Shown here piece after piece: positions 33,802 through 46,431 of a DNA stretch of 64,000 bases. The translations under genes and the position numbers were made by a program. This DNA is from Zizania palustris. Its lineage: Eukaryota; Streptophyta; Magnoliopsida; Poales; Poaceae. The notes beneath the pieces are model-generated. The model did not search any database, had not been told where the DNA came from, and saw nothing but the letters and a program-made list of their open reading frames with translations. Within the stretch, counting starts at the first letter, position 1; the number at the start of each line of letters is the position of its first letter. The stretch covers positions 55,295,318 through 55,359,317 of the forward strand of contig JAAALK010000081.1 of the NCBI GenBank assembly GCA_019279435.1, in the 5' to 3' direction.

Positions 33802-35705
33802 TGAGGAACCATGTTGAAGAGCATGGGTCTTATGGCTTCAGATGTGATGAGTGATTATCAACGGAAGTCAATGAGGAGACGTGAAGACCTGCCATGTCTG
33901 AGGCGCGTGTGACTCAGGTACACGGGCAGCGAGCGACAGCCGGGCATAGGAGCCGCAGAGTCAGGCTGACCCAATCCGAGTACATGGGCTAGGAGCGGCA
34001 GAGGATCCACTGGTTTGTTGACCAGGATTGACTCAGGTACACGAGCGGCGAGCGATTGTCGGGCTGAAGAAGTTGCTGAATCGGGTCGGCCCAATCCGGG
34101 TACCCGGTGCGAAGACGGTGGACGCTTTGTCAGTTTCGGCGCAAAACTGACAACCGATGATTATCTTTATTTAGGATTTTAATATTTAGACTTTAGGTCC
34201 ACAGTTTGTGTTATTCGAGTCAGTAAAATATTCTAAGGGGATTTTAGTAATTTCCAATTTTATTTTTAGAGTCAGTGTAATTTACCCCAAGGGTAAATTA
34301 GTCTTTTCCCTTTATTAGTGGGCTGCCTATAAATAGGCCCCAACCCCCTAGGGTTAGGGTTGACTGTTTTTTCCAAAATCAATCTACAGTCCAAAATTTT
34401 TCCACCGCCACATTTCTTCTCTGTTTTCGATCTGCGCCACTATGATTTCTTTCGCTGGTTATCCTCCGCCGTCGTACTGTTTTCATCTACACATCAGGAA
34501 GCAGCTAGCGCTTCATGCAATCAGCCTAGGCACGCAGCTATAGCCAGCAGCGCGTACATCGATGAGCAGCAGGTCGTGTACAAGTGCAGCTGCATGCAGA
34601 TCGGTGCGGCACCATGCTGCAGCCAAGGCACTGCATGCCTCAAGCTAGCGCTGCAAGCTAGTAGTTGCCTAGGTGCATAGCTGCATCAGCAGCGGACGCA
34701 GGCTCCACGGCGCGGAGACCAAGGCGCTCAAGCTGGGATTTTCTGCAGCGCGTGGCAATCAAGCATAGGCACGGGCAGTCGTGACAGAGCACGCAACAGT
34801 AGTTTTCGCATGTGGAACATCTGAGGAGAAGCAGCAGGCGCGTGCGCTAGGAAATCCCTATAGGCAGCACGTGAGCGCAGCCGTCAACAGCTCAGGCGCA
34901 TCATTGCGCGTGCAGTGGGCGCGTGACTCAATCAGCCTACTAATTTGTTTCCCACGCACGGCAGCCGAGGAGAAGCGCTTCACGCAAGCAGCCGACAGTG
35001 CAGTCGTGCGTGGATCGGCGCAATTTTTTGATTCGTTGCGCAGCGGCCGGCGGATAGGCGGTGTTTGTTGTCGCGTGTGGTGCACATTTTTCGGCAGCAA
35101 AGCTTCGAATGAAACACACGTAACTTTTCATCTAATCTCCTATTTTTCAGCTAAGTTGATTAATTAGCATGTGAATCTGGTCAGTAATTTCGCAATTAAT
35201 TTTTGTCTGCTAAAACCTTGTTAGTACTTCCATATTATTTAATTAAGTATTTTTAGTCTGTTCGTATAAAAAAATTAGTCACTGTAATATTTTTCATTCT
35301 AGATTTATGTGCAATATATCATTTTATTTCTAAATTTATTTTTGGATAATCCTTGTTTTATTCACTTGATTAGTACTTTATTCTCATATTGCAATATAAA
35401 TATTTATAGATATATCTATGTGTTTTCTTGTGCACATCAAGTATTTATTAAATCATTTGAGAACACATTTTTTATTTACTGCGGTTATTTTATTTAGATA
35501 AAATTTACGTTTAATATCGTTCTTCGTATTATTTTAATTAGGACACCACTCATTTTTAGGCTAGACAACCTTAGTACCTCTGATCTGCTTTGCTACTGTT
35601 GTTTATCTGTCGAGGTGTGTTGGGTGTTGGGATTAGGTCATTGATTCGGAAGAATTTTTTTAGGCGCCCATTCACCCCCCTGTGGTCGCTACTTTCGGTC
35701 CTATA
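33802..35705 (+). repeat. Copia-D 5' LTR
   Basis: The LTR starts TGAGGAACCATGTTG and ends ...TTTCGGTCCTATA, with a TATA box at 34328-34335. It is homologous to the Copia-A LTR, including the two GGGCAGCGAGCGACAGCCGGGC-like segments and the CCCATTCACCCCCCTGTGGT end. Left flank AAAAT; the partner duplication is not in the window. Short frames at 34360-35167 are in the GC-rich transcribed part and have no recognised product. Confidence 0.88.
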
Positions 35706-35707
35706 AG

Positions 35708-35718
35708 TGGTATCAGAG
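35708..35718 (+). other. Primer binding site of Copia-D
   Basis: TGGTATCAGAG follows the LTR, as expected for priming by initiator methionine tRNA. The second copy of this block has the same site at about 55270. Confidence 0.85.
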
Positions 35719-35770
35719 TAAGGTTAGGGTTTTTCCATACCTTAACCGGTTCTAAACCCAATTAGTGATC

Positions 35771-36679
35771 ATGACTTCTTATGGAAAGGTCCCGTCCCTG
35801 GAAGCTTTTGGCTACACTTATTGGAAGACTCGCATGCGAGCCTATCACATGAGCTAGAGCTCAGGCATTTGGGATATCTATGGTCACGCTACTTTTACTA
35901 TACTTCCTGTTGCTGAGCGCACTTTTGCTGATATAATCGCCCAGCATCAGTACAATAGCAAAGCGGTGAAAATTTTATTTTCTGGTTTAGGTCCTAGTGA
36001 GTTTGAGCGTGTTAGCCATCTCGACACTGCTCGAGAGATCTGGGCTACCCTCCAGGCACATCATGAGGGGACAGCTCAGGCCAAGGCTAGACTCTATCAG
36101 ACCTACCGGTGTGAGTATGAAAATTTCTCACAGAAGCCGGGTGAGACTGTTGAGGCTTTGTTTGGTCATTTTCAATCGATCATTAAAATGCTTCGAGCCA
36201 ACAAGGCCGAGCGTGATCAGCTGGTCTCAGATCATGAACATGCGCTCAAGGTTCTTCATACCTTTGACCCTAAGATCTAGGAGATCAAGGTTTCTTCTAT
36301 TGTTGAGAGTGCTTCCTATGATACCTTGACTGTCACAGAGCTTTTTAGTAAGCTCAAGGCCTCAGAGGTTGATATCCAGTTGAGATCAAATCTTACTGGT
36401 TCTGGCTCAAAAACCCTAGCCCTTGCGACTCCTTCTGTTGATCCTACTGTTTTGAGTAGTACTTCGTTTTCTTTGATGTCTATCTCCGAGGATCAGCTTG
36501 ATTTGCTAGGAGATGATGATCTGTATTTGTTTAACAACCGGGTGCGCCATGTCTATGATAAACGAATGCTTAAAAGACACGGCACAAAATCCAGATGCTT
36601 TGAGTGTGGTGATCCAGGTCATTTCATCGCCGACTGCCCCAAGCAGAAGAGTTATAAGAAGGGAACCAGCGGTAATTCA
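35771..36679 (+). pseudogene. Copia-D gag, first copy
   Basis: The start ATG at 35771 (MTSYGKVPSLEAFG) leads into a SIRE-like Copia gag. It has the YWKTRMRAY motif, a helical capsid region (AREIWATLQAHHEGTAQAKA) and a zinc knuckle CFECGDPGHFIADC near 36597. Two in-frame TAG codons (35855 and 36278) are shared with the second copy at 55334 and so are older than the duplication. The CRM LTR begins at 36680, and its first bases supply the stop. The pol part of Copia-D is absent. Confidence 0.88.
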
Positions 36680-37238
36680 TGATGAGGACATCACTTCACA
36701 TGATACACACATGGAGCCTCCACCTACAATTCAATTACAAGGACAAATCACACGCGCCCGTGCCCGTCGCTTGAACCATGAGGTTAATTCTTTCCTTAGC
36801 AATTATGTTAATATTTGTTTGGATGGGATGCTACTGAATACTAGTGATATTTTGTTGCTTAGGAACATGGGAGATGGAATAGGAGAGTTGGAGTTGAAGA
36901 CGGTGTCACACGGATGATTTGAAGTCAAGAATTCGCTGGTTCGGACTACATCAACCACCATGCACCAAAATGGGCGTAACTTCCTCATACGAAGTCCGAT
37001 TGGCGCGTTCTTGGACTTCTTAGAAAGCTAAGGAGAAGACGGATCTTTTGGCGTTGGTTTCGCCTCATTTGGAGTCTCAAGTCGTCCTGTGTGACACAAT
37101 TGGGCCGAGTTGGACCTTGTGCCGAGTTGGAGGCCGTTTTGGCCCATAGTGCGAGTCATGTGCGCCTCCTACAGGCTGCCCACGCCCTATATACTCATAA
37201 AAGACATCATTAGGGTGAGGTTTTGCTTTGTTTGCATC
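36680..37238 (+). repeat. CRM 5' LTR, first part (coding 3' end of pol inside LTR)
   Basis: The LTR starts TGATGAGGACATCACTTC, the same start as after the polypurine tract at 54659. As in other CRM-type elements, the C-terminal end of pol is encoded inside the LTR: GPITRARARRLN-like (here GQITRARARRLN) followed by NSFLSNYVNICLDGMLLN, to a stop at 36915-36917. Copia-B interrupts it at 37239. The rest follows at 48900-49232, giving about 892 bases in total. The bases just left of the LTR are AATTC; no partner is present. Confidence 0.8.
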
Positions 37239-39650
37239 TAAGAAACCAAGGGTTAGTTTTGGAGTCTTTGATGAGTGATTGATAGATTTTACCGTCTGAT
37301 TCGAAGGTGTCCCTCCGAAGGGGTTCGGAGGTTGGTTCTCCGAAGGTGTTCGGAGGCTAGTTCTCCAAAGGTCTTCGGAGGCTATTTCACTGAAGGGTTC
37401 GGTGGGTCTAGTTGCTACAGCTGTTGCAGCAGAGTGTGCCTGTCGGAGGGGTCCGATAGTACACAATGACAGGGTTGTACTGAAGGGTTCGGTACTTTGG
37501 GCGGTACACCGGAGTGTGTATCAGAGGTTGCTTACTCAGAGAGGTCTCCGGAGTACTGGATACACTTGTCTGTTTGTCTGTGGTGCGCAGGGGACTTCGG
37601 AGGCAACAGACGGTTCGTAGCAGGTGAACCTGGGTCAAGCGGGAGGCTTGATGCCAGGGGAGCAGGGAGCTCTGTCATGAAGGCTGAGAAGGGGTCGAGG
37701 TCGGACCTCGGGTCGAGGTGCGCCAGGAGAAGGTAGTAAGTGCGGAGTGTGACTCCGGGTGAAGGTACCCCGAGACGAAGTCCTCGGAGGCGAGGCACTT
37801 CGAAGGGTACTCCGAATGGAGTGACTTTGGAGTATGGTGGATCAAGTCATCAGCAATGAGGCAAGGTGTTCGAAGTGTGCTCCGGAGGGAGACACTCGAA
37901 GGTATACCCGACGAAGGTCTCAGAAGTTGAGGTGCATCGAAGGCATGGTCTGGGTGAGGATCATCGAGGAGTGTGCTCGGGGAGAGACACTACGACGAAG
38001 TGCTCATGGAATGCTTCGTGCGGAGGCCTTGGACGAAGGAGTGACTTCGAAGGGTGATACTCTAAAGGTGGGGCTTCGGAGTGAAGCAGGCTCCGGAGTG
38101 AAGCAGGCTTTGGAGCGAAGCTGGCTTCTCTAGAGTGAAGCAGACTTCGGAGCGAAGCTGGCTTCTTCGGAGCGAAGGTGGCTTCGGAGCGAAGCTGGCT
38201 CCGGAGTGAGGATGGCTCCGTATTGAGGTTGACTTGAGGTACTTCGGCCTTGCATGGCTTCGGTACACAGACTGACGGAGTTCGAGCTGGGAGAAGCTGC
38301 GAAGCCGTGGTGGTCAACTCCGAAGGTGTTGGTGCGAAGGCCGAAGGGCTTTGACGGCTTCGGCTCAAAACTATCACTATATCAAAGGCTGACTTCGGTG
38401 AAGCGAAGGACGTCAGGCTCAAGGCTTCTCACCGAAGCTACCGCACCCCTCGCGTGCAAAGGGGGCTTTAGAAGAATCCAAGACTGCAAAGGCTAACAGC
38501 GTCTGCTCTGCAAAAGCTGGTGATGTCCCGTCTGCGAAGCTGACAAAAGAAGCCTCCAAATAAAGTAGACTACCAACTGTACCCCCCTGTTCTGATGAGA
38601 CAAAAACAGTGTAAACCCTAGGGGTAAAGTAGTCTATTCACAGGGCTAAATAGTGCCTATAAATAGTGGAGACTGGATAGGTCACATCAACACTTTGAGC
38701 ATTCATTGTAGAACTCCTGTGCTAGCCACCACACTCTCTGTATTCATCCTGTGAGTTCATTTTGTGTTCCCTGTTCAAGCATTGAAGCTTTGACTCTGTG
38801 TTCATTTACTGCTTGAGCTTGTATTCATACTTCTCTGCATGCTTTGGTTTCTCTGTACTCCATTTTTTTGTGAGCTTTTCTGGAGAGGTGTGTGAGAAGC
38901 CTGTTCGAGCGAACTGTGTTCGAGCGAAGTGTGTGTTTTAGTGTTTGTTCGCTCTGTGTAAGCTGGAGGCTAGACCTCTCTGATTACTAGCGAAGCACTG
39001 TTTGACTTAGACCGAAGCCTGTTTTTCTTCCCTTATCGAAGTCCTCAGCGAAGTCTATTTAGTGTGCGTTTAGACCTTCGAAGTACGAAGCCCAGCACCA
39101 GTTGCTGTCGCTGAGTATTTGGTCGAAGCCCGCAGAGGGAAGTATGCTCTTGCGAAGTCTGTAGTGCGAAGCCTGCTCGAAGGCACCCAGTGTGCGGAGC
39201 CTACACTAACTTAGCAAAGCTGATCGAAGTCCTCAGGGGGAAGTCTGCTCTTTCGAAGGGTGAAGTGCGAAGCCTGCTCGAAGGCACCTTGTGTGCGGAG
39301 CCTGCACTGCCTTAGCAGAGTTGATCGAAGTCCTCAAAGGGAAATCCGCTCTTGTGAAGGGTGAAGTGCGAAGCCTGCTCGGAGCACCCTGTGTGCGGAG
39401 CCTGCACTGACTTAGCAGAGCTGATTTTTAGGGGTTGTGGGTGGAGCGAAGTCTTCTTGGCTTCGAACTTTTGCTCCTTGCAAAGACTATATTCAGAGCT
39501 GTAAAATACCTCCGAACCAGAACTTCGAAGGGTGTGTTCGAAGCTTGTTCCGCAGAAGACAGAATTAAAATAGAAGGCTATTTTTTAAGTCTGAAATTTT
39601 AAAAGCTCCCATTCACCCCCCCCCCTATGGTTGCCGTTTCCGGTCCAACA
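37239..39650 (+). repeat. Copia-B 5' LTR (2412 bases) with internal repeat arrays
   Basis: It starts TAAGAAACCAAGGG (TG changed to TA) and ends TTTCCGGTCCAACA. A TATA box lies at 38658. Upstream, at about 38060-38230, about eight copies of a GCTTCGGAGCGAAGC-type hairpin word follow one another. Downstream of the TATA box, ~102-base units repeat three times (GCGAAGCCTGCTCG at 39165, 39267 and 39368). The open frames at 37402-38496 are products of this skewed composition and are not called. Confidence 0.9.
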
Positions 39651-39651
39651 A

Positions 39652-39664
39652 TTGTTATCAGAGC
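39652..39664 (+). other. Primer binding site of Copia-B
   Basis: TTGTTATCAGAGC lies one base after the LTR. It matches the initiator methionine tRNA site with one change (G to T in TGGTATCAGAGC). Confidence 0.75.
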
Positions 39665-39714
39665 GGGTTAAGATCACCAGTTGACCTTAACCGTTTTTGT
39701 GATTTGTTGGCGAC

Positions 39715-42700
39715 ATGGACAGAGTTAGTAAAATACCTCTATTCGATGGGACTAATTTTGCATACTGGAAGGTGCGCATGGAGGCTTACTTGCTAAGCCA
39801 AGGAAATGCAATTTGGGAGATTGTGGACTCACAATACTCCATCCCTGAAACTTGCACCTCTCAAACAGAGAAGGATCAGTATAATGCCAACTCCAAAGCA
39901 AGAAATATATTGTTCATTGGTTTGAGTAGAAGTGAGTTTGATAGGGTACAGCACCTTAGGACAGCTAGGGAAATTTGGACCACTCTCACTATTTTTCATG
40001 AGGGCTCTACACAGATTAAGGCCAGGCGCCAAAGCACATACAATCAACAGTATCAGCTGTTTGTGCAGGCACCTGATGAATCTATAGATGTCATGTTTTC
40101 TCGCTTTGATGCAATAGTGAGTAACTTGCGGTCCAACGGGACGCTTGCTTACAATGATCATGATAGGGCTATCAAGCTTCTCTATGCTATTGATCATAGC
40201 ATATGGGAAGTGAAGATATCTAGCATTGAGGAGTCCACAGGTTATGACACATTGACCTGTGATGAGCTCTTCAGCAAGCTGAAGTCCACAGAGATTGCCA
40301 AGGCATCTATTGCATTGCACAGAAACTCTTTGCCACAGCCATTGGCATTGGTTTCTAGCACTAGCCGTGGCACCACTGCAGAACCAAGCACATCTGGCAC
40401 TTGTGTTCTTGCAGATGGTTTTGCTTTGTCCTCCCTGGTCTCCGTCACTAAGGAGCAGGTGGATACTCTGGATGATGATGAGCTTGCTCTCATTGCCAGA
40501 AGGTTCACCCGTTTTCACCATGAGAGACGGGATCAGAGAAGTGGTTTTAGTGGTTGTTTTGAGTGTGGCGACACTTCTCACATCAAGGCCAATTGCCCAA
40601 ATCTCAAGAAGAGAGAAGAGAGTGATCGCCCCAAATACCACAAGAAGGAGAGGAAACCCTTTGTGAAGGGCAAGCGCGACAAGGTGGCTAAGAAGGTAGC
40701 CAAAGCCGCTTCTAGAGCATTTGTTGCTGCTCTCAGCGACATCGACACTTCCTCAACTGAGGAGTCGAGCTCTGAGGAGGAGGAGTCTCCAAGGAAGGAG
40801 GAGAAGAAGGACAAGAAGGGACGAGATTTCACCGGCCTTTGTTTCATGGCCGATAGCGATCACAGCGGCGATGAGCTTGACTCATCTGAGGTACCTCTAT
40901 CCTATGACCAGCTTGAAATTAAATTAGATGAACTGAATTAAGTAGTTCTTGGTCAGGATAGATTACTTGTGCAAGCCGCTAGAGATAGAAAAGACCTTAG
41001 ACTTAGGCTAGAATCTATTTCTACTCGTTATGCCATGCTTAAGTCTAGAGTTAATGATGCTGAATGTGAATCTTGTACTGTTGTCATTGGTGATCTTGCT
41101 CAGTTGTGTTCTGTACATGCTCAAACTCTATCTGAGCTTGAGACTGCACATAAGCAGCTTTTGGTGGTTGATTCTAGACCTCATGATATAATTGAATGCA
41201 TGAACTATTCTTTATTACGTGAGAGCATTGATTTACGTGATAAGCATGTTCATGACTTAGAGGCTAGATTGGAGAGGGCCGGTAGTTCTAAGGATGTGCA
41301 ACCTGTGTGTGACACTTGCATAACCCTTAAGGACCAGCTAGGCACTGTTAGAGAGCGAGCTGAGAACCTCATGACTGAAAATGAATACCTTCTTTCTGTG
41401 GTTAACAAATGCACTGAGGGAAAAGGTAGGATGTATTTGCTCTTGGCCAAGACCAAGATGTGTGCTGACAGAGCAGGGTTAGCTCTAGGTTTGGGTTTTG
41501 AGAGGATTCCTTCAGATAGTGAGAACAAAACTATTTTTACCTCACCCACTACCCTAGAGAAAGAGAGAGCTCTGTTAGACACTCCAAAGAAAACCACTCC
41601 TCCCACAAAAAGAGTTCCTCCCAAGAAAACCACTCAGCAGAAGCCCAAGGAGCCTATGAGAATTGCTCCTATGACCCATGAGAGTGCCCCTAGGAGAATT
41701 TTTCATTGTTCCTATTATCAGCGGGTGGGTCATCTGGTTGGGTTCTGTTTTTGTCGCATCAAGGATGAGCGACGCTCTCAGGAGATGAGGTTCTAGAACA
41801 TGCATTACCCTTCTTTAGGTATGCATGAGTCTGAATTTTACTCTCGTCCTATTTTCGAGGCTCCTCGTGCTTCTCGGAGAGGTTTGGCTCCTCGAGGTGT
41901 TCACCATGTTCCATATGGTGATAGACCCCGGGCGAGTAGCTTTGTACCTCATCAGAGTAGGAGACCTCGTCATGTTGTTAGATCACAGCATGTAGGTAGA
42001 CCTTGCACTTTGCATCATTCTGATTATCCTGTGCGTAGACAATCTACTTGAATGGTGCCTACTACTCGTATCAATCAGTGTTGGATGCCTCGTCATATCT
42101 TCACTCACCCCAGCACTGAGCCATCGAGATTTTCTTATCATGTGTAGGCGGCAGATCGAGGCTTGGAGGGCACGTGGATCATGGACTCCGGTTGTTCGCG
42201 CCATATGACCGGAGATGCAGCATGGTTCTCCAGCCTCACCAAAACCAAGCAAAGGGAACATATCACCTTCAGGAACAATCGAAGGAGTAGAGTGAAAGGT
42301 AAAGGTGTGGTAAGAATTAACTCGAATTTCACTCTCAAAGATGTTACTTTGGTTGAGAATTTGGGATACAATTTGCTTTCTGTATCTCAATTGCTTGATG
42401 AGGGCTTCGAAGTGCGATTCCATCGCGATACTTCGCAAGTACTCAATTCTGATGGCGTTGTGGTTTGTAAGATCTTTAGAGTTGGGATAGTTTTTGGAGC
42501 TGATTTTTCTGAGTCATCTGGTTCTTCTCATTGTCTTGTTGCACATTCTACTTCTGAGCTTTGGAAGTGGCATATGAGACTAGGGCATATGAGCTTTGAG
42601 TTGCTCGCTCGTCTGAGTGCCCTAGGTCTGATCCGAGGATTGCCCAAGCTCAAGTTTGAGAAGAATTTAGTTTGTGCTCCTTGTCGACATGGAAAAATGA

Positions 42701-45314
42701 TTGCCACTTTGCACTCGCCAGTCACCACTGTGATGACTGAACAACCCGGAGAACTTCTCCACATGGACATTGTAGGTCCTTCTCGGGTTAGTTCTTTAGG
42801 CGTCAAGTGGTATGTGTTAGTCATTGTCGACGATTTCTCTCGCTACTCTTGGGTCTTCTTTCTTGCCAACAAGGATGAAGTGTTCTCACACTTTTGGAGC
42901 TTGGCTTTGAGACTTTTCACTGAACTCCCTGGTGCATTGAAATTCATTCGAAGTGATAATGGCACTGAGTTCAAGAATAGTCTCTTTGTTGACTTTTGCA
43001 TGGAGCATGACATAGAACATCCATTCTCTGCTCCACGGGTTCCTCAACAGAACGGTGTTGTTGAGAGAAAGAACCGCACTTTGGTTGAGATGGCTAGGAC
43101 GATGCTCGATGAGCATAGGACTCCTAGAAAATTCTGGGCTGAGGCCATGAACACTGCATGTTACATCTCAAACCGAATATTCTTGCGCTCAATTTTGAAC
43201 TTGACATCTTATGAGCTACATTTTGGGAGACAGCCCAAGGTTACTCATCTTCGAGTTTTTGGCTGTCGTTGCTTTATCCTAAAACGTGGTAATTTGGATA
43301 AATTTGAGTCGTGTTCTTCTGACGGGATCTTTTTGGGTTACACTACACATGGTCATTCTTATCGTGTTTATAATTTGGAGACTAACACTGTCATCGAGTC
43401 ATGTGATGTGACTTTTGATGAATCAACCCCCTCTGTTAGTTCTGCTCTTGAATAGGCAAATGAACACGATATGGAACAGACTATCTTCGAAGAAGAAGAT
43501 CCCAGAGATTTCGAGGATGAACCCCTACTACCCTCGACATCAACCCCCGAAGCCGACCCCGCTTCGACCACTTCGGCACAAGGCCCCAAAGCAACTACCT
43601 CGACATCGGTCATCTTGGACCACTCCAATGCACAAGTTAAGGGGGAGACTGCATCCCACCGTGAGACTCCACATCATGTTCAAAGGATGCATCCTCCCGA
43701 GCAGATCATTGGTGAGCTTGATCAAAGGGTAACACGTTCTCATGCTCATTTCATTGATTCAGCTTTTGTTGCTTCTTTCGAGCCTTAGATGTTAGTCATG
43801 CACTTTCTGATTCTAGTTGGATCAATGCCATGCATGAAGAGCTTGAAAATTTCGAGAGAAACCAAGTCTGGACTTTAGTTGATCCTCCACCAAATGTTGA
43901 TTTCATTGGAACAAAATGGATTTTCAAAAACAAACAAGGGGAGGATGGGACTATAGTTAGAAACAAGGCTAGACTTGTAGCTCAGGGTTATTCTCAATTA
44001 GAAGGGATTGATTTTACTGAAACTTTTTCACCTGTTGCTCGTCTTGAGGCCATTAGGATTTTGCTTGCCTTTGCGACATCTCGGGGATTCAAACTCTATC
44101 AAATGGATGTCAAAAGTGCTTTTCTTAATGGTTTCATAGGTGAAGATGTTTATGTAAAACAACCTCCTGGTTTTAAAAACCCCAAATACCCACATAAAGT
44201 CCTTAAACTTCATAAGGCTCTTTATGGACTCAAGCAGGCCCCTCGAGCATGGTATGACGGGCTTAAGTCTTTTCTGCTTGAGCGGGGGTATTTGGTGGGA
44301 TCTGTTGATAAAACCCTGTTCACTCTCAAGCATGGCAAAGATTTCCTCCTAGTTCAGATTTATGTGGATGATATCATCTTTGGTGGCTCTTCTCATGCTT
44401 TGGTTGCCGAGTTTGCAGATGCCATGAGCAGGGAGTTCGAGATGTCCATGATGGGTGAACTCACTTTTTTCCTTGGTCTGCAAATCAAGCAAAGCAAACA
44501 AGATACTTTCGTCCACCAGACGAAGTACACCAAGGACCTGCTCAAGAAGTTTGACATGGCTGATGCAAAGCCACTCGCCACTCCAATGGCTACATCTGTA
44601 GCATTGGATCCTGACGAAGATGGAGAAGCCGTAGATCAGAAGGAGTTCCGAAGCATGATCGGCTCCCTCCTCTACTTGACTGCTAAGAGGCCGGACATAC
44701 ACTTCGTAGTGTGTCTGTGCGCTTGTTTTTAGGCTTCACCACGAACTTCGCACCGCCAAGCGGTAAAGCGCATTCTCAGGTATCTCAAACATACCCTCGA
44801 ATTTGACATTTGGTATTCGACGTCTTCCTCTTTATGTCTTCGAGGTTATTCCGATGCGGATTTTGCTGGGTGTAGGATTGATAGGAAAAGTACCTCTGGT
44901 ACTTGTCATTTTCTGGGTACTTCTCTGGTTTGCTGGTCTTCCCGCAAACAGTCTAGTGTTGCACAATCGACGGCTGAGGTCGAATATGTTGCTACAGCTA
45001 GCTGTTGCTCTCAGATTTTGTGGATGGTTTCCACTTTGCGGGATTTCGGGTTAGATTATAAGAGTGTTCCACTTTTCTGTGATAACACTAGTGCTATTTG
45101 TATTGCAAACAACCCGGTTCAGCACTCTAGAACCAAACACATTGATGTGCGATATCATTTTCTCAGAGATCATAATGAGAAGGGTGATATTGAACTTCAA
45201 CATGTTGATACCCAACACCAGCTAGCCGATATTTTCACAAAACCCCTCGATGCTTCTCGATTTGCCTATTTGCGTGGGGAACTTGGTATTTGTCACCCTT
45301 ACGGCATTTTGTGA
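39715..45314 (+). pseudogene. Copia-B gag-pol
   Basis: ATG at 39715 (MDRVSKIPLFDG). Domains in order: gag with zinc knuckle CFECGDTSHIKANC (about 40558); a long charged/coiled linker; protease active site MDSGCSRHMT (about 42184); pre-integrase and integrase with MDIVGPS, RSDNGTEF and the Glu of NGVVERKN; reverse transcriptase with YVDDIIFG (about 44361); RNase H ending ADIFTKPLD. Stops at 40939, 41794, 42049, 42145, 43453 and 44730 and a one-base deletion near 43787 break an otherwise continuous frame. It would supply all replication functions if intact. Confidence 0.92.
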
Positions 45315-46431
45315 GGGGGAGAAGATTTTAATTGTCTTGCATATGCACATCATGTGTGAAATTGCATTTACATCTTTTGCACTTATATGCCTGATTATAA
45401 TTCATGTAATCATGTCAGCTCAGCTCTATTTAATATGTCTGAAACATTATGTGCATGATTCTTCTTTCCAAAATCAAATCACGCTCACTGCTTAGTCTTG
45501 AATCTAGCATGTTTAGGCGGGACTGCTTTAGCTATATTTTATCTGCTTGATAGCAAGATTCTTTTTCTCTGGATGCTAAACATTGCAACTTGAAAAATTG
45601 TTCTACATACTCATGGATATTCATCAAGTGATAAACAATTTGTTCACTTAATCAAAATTCCAAAAATCCATGATTTTCATGCTTCAAAGCAAAAAGATCC
45701 AGGTGGGTTTGTTTGTCGCACTACTCTATTCTAGACTGCTTACCATTGCACATTGGTCTAAACTGGGATAGTGTAGTGTATGCCAAAATCACCGCCTTAA
45801 GCTTCTGATGGCATTCATGCCTAGGCTTGGCTTGATTGGAAAGTATAAGGTAGACAAACAAATAACCCCTGGCATTATGAAAAGAACAACAAACTAATTG
45901 ATCATCAAGTTTGCTTTCAATGCTCCATTTGAACTGGACTTGTTTGTCTAGAGTAGAAATTGACTAGCTTTGCGCAGTCCCTATTTTTACTTGTCTAGTT
46001 ACCTTGATTGAGTGGTGATGCTTTTATTTCAAAATGATAAAATCACATGCTGTCATCATGTTTTTAGAGAATGTTAAATTGAGCTGAGCACATGATAATT
46101 GGTATTACTATTGGCATATTTTTGCTTTATATGTCTTTGCAATTCTTCCCATTTTGAAGCTATGCATCTTTTACATGCTCCTTGATGCTTGCATTGCCAA
46201 AGGGGGAGAAATTTTTGAGTTCTCTGCAACAAGGGGGTAAAATAACTCAGGGGGAGTTTTTATCTTGCAAAGGGGAGATTTGCCGAAGGGTTGCCGAAGG
46301 GGAGGAAAATTCTTTTGTCAAGTGACATGATTTGACTCGTTTCTAAGTTTTTATGGTCACTTGTGTGCTAAAATTTTTCAAATTTTCTTGAACTTAAATT
46401 TGGTTGTCAATGCACTCATCAAGGGGGAGAT
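45315..46431 (+). other. Copia-B spacer between pol and 3' LTR
   Basis: Non-coding, 1.1 kb. The block at about 45695-46030 is the conserved spacer block of Copia-A and Copia-J (GATCCAGGTGGGTTTG, then GACTGCTTACCAT, CTTAAGCTTCTGATGG, AAATAACCCCTGGCAT). Several G-rich purine runs (AAGGGGGAGAA, CAGGGGGAG) precede the polypurine tract AAGGGGGAGAT at 46421-46431. Confidence 0.85.

Noticed and set aside
37402..38496. Many open frames on both strands in the Copia-B LTRs
   Set aside because: They arise from GAAGC/GCTTC repeats, change between the two LTRs and cover both strands. No product is recognised.
39829..40641. 270-codon minus-strand frame opposite Copia-B gag
   Set aside because: It is a shadow of the gag frame, with no motif of its own.
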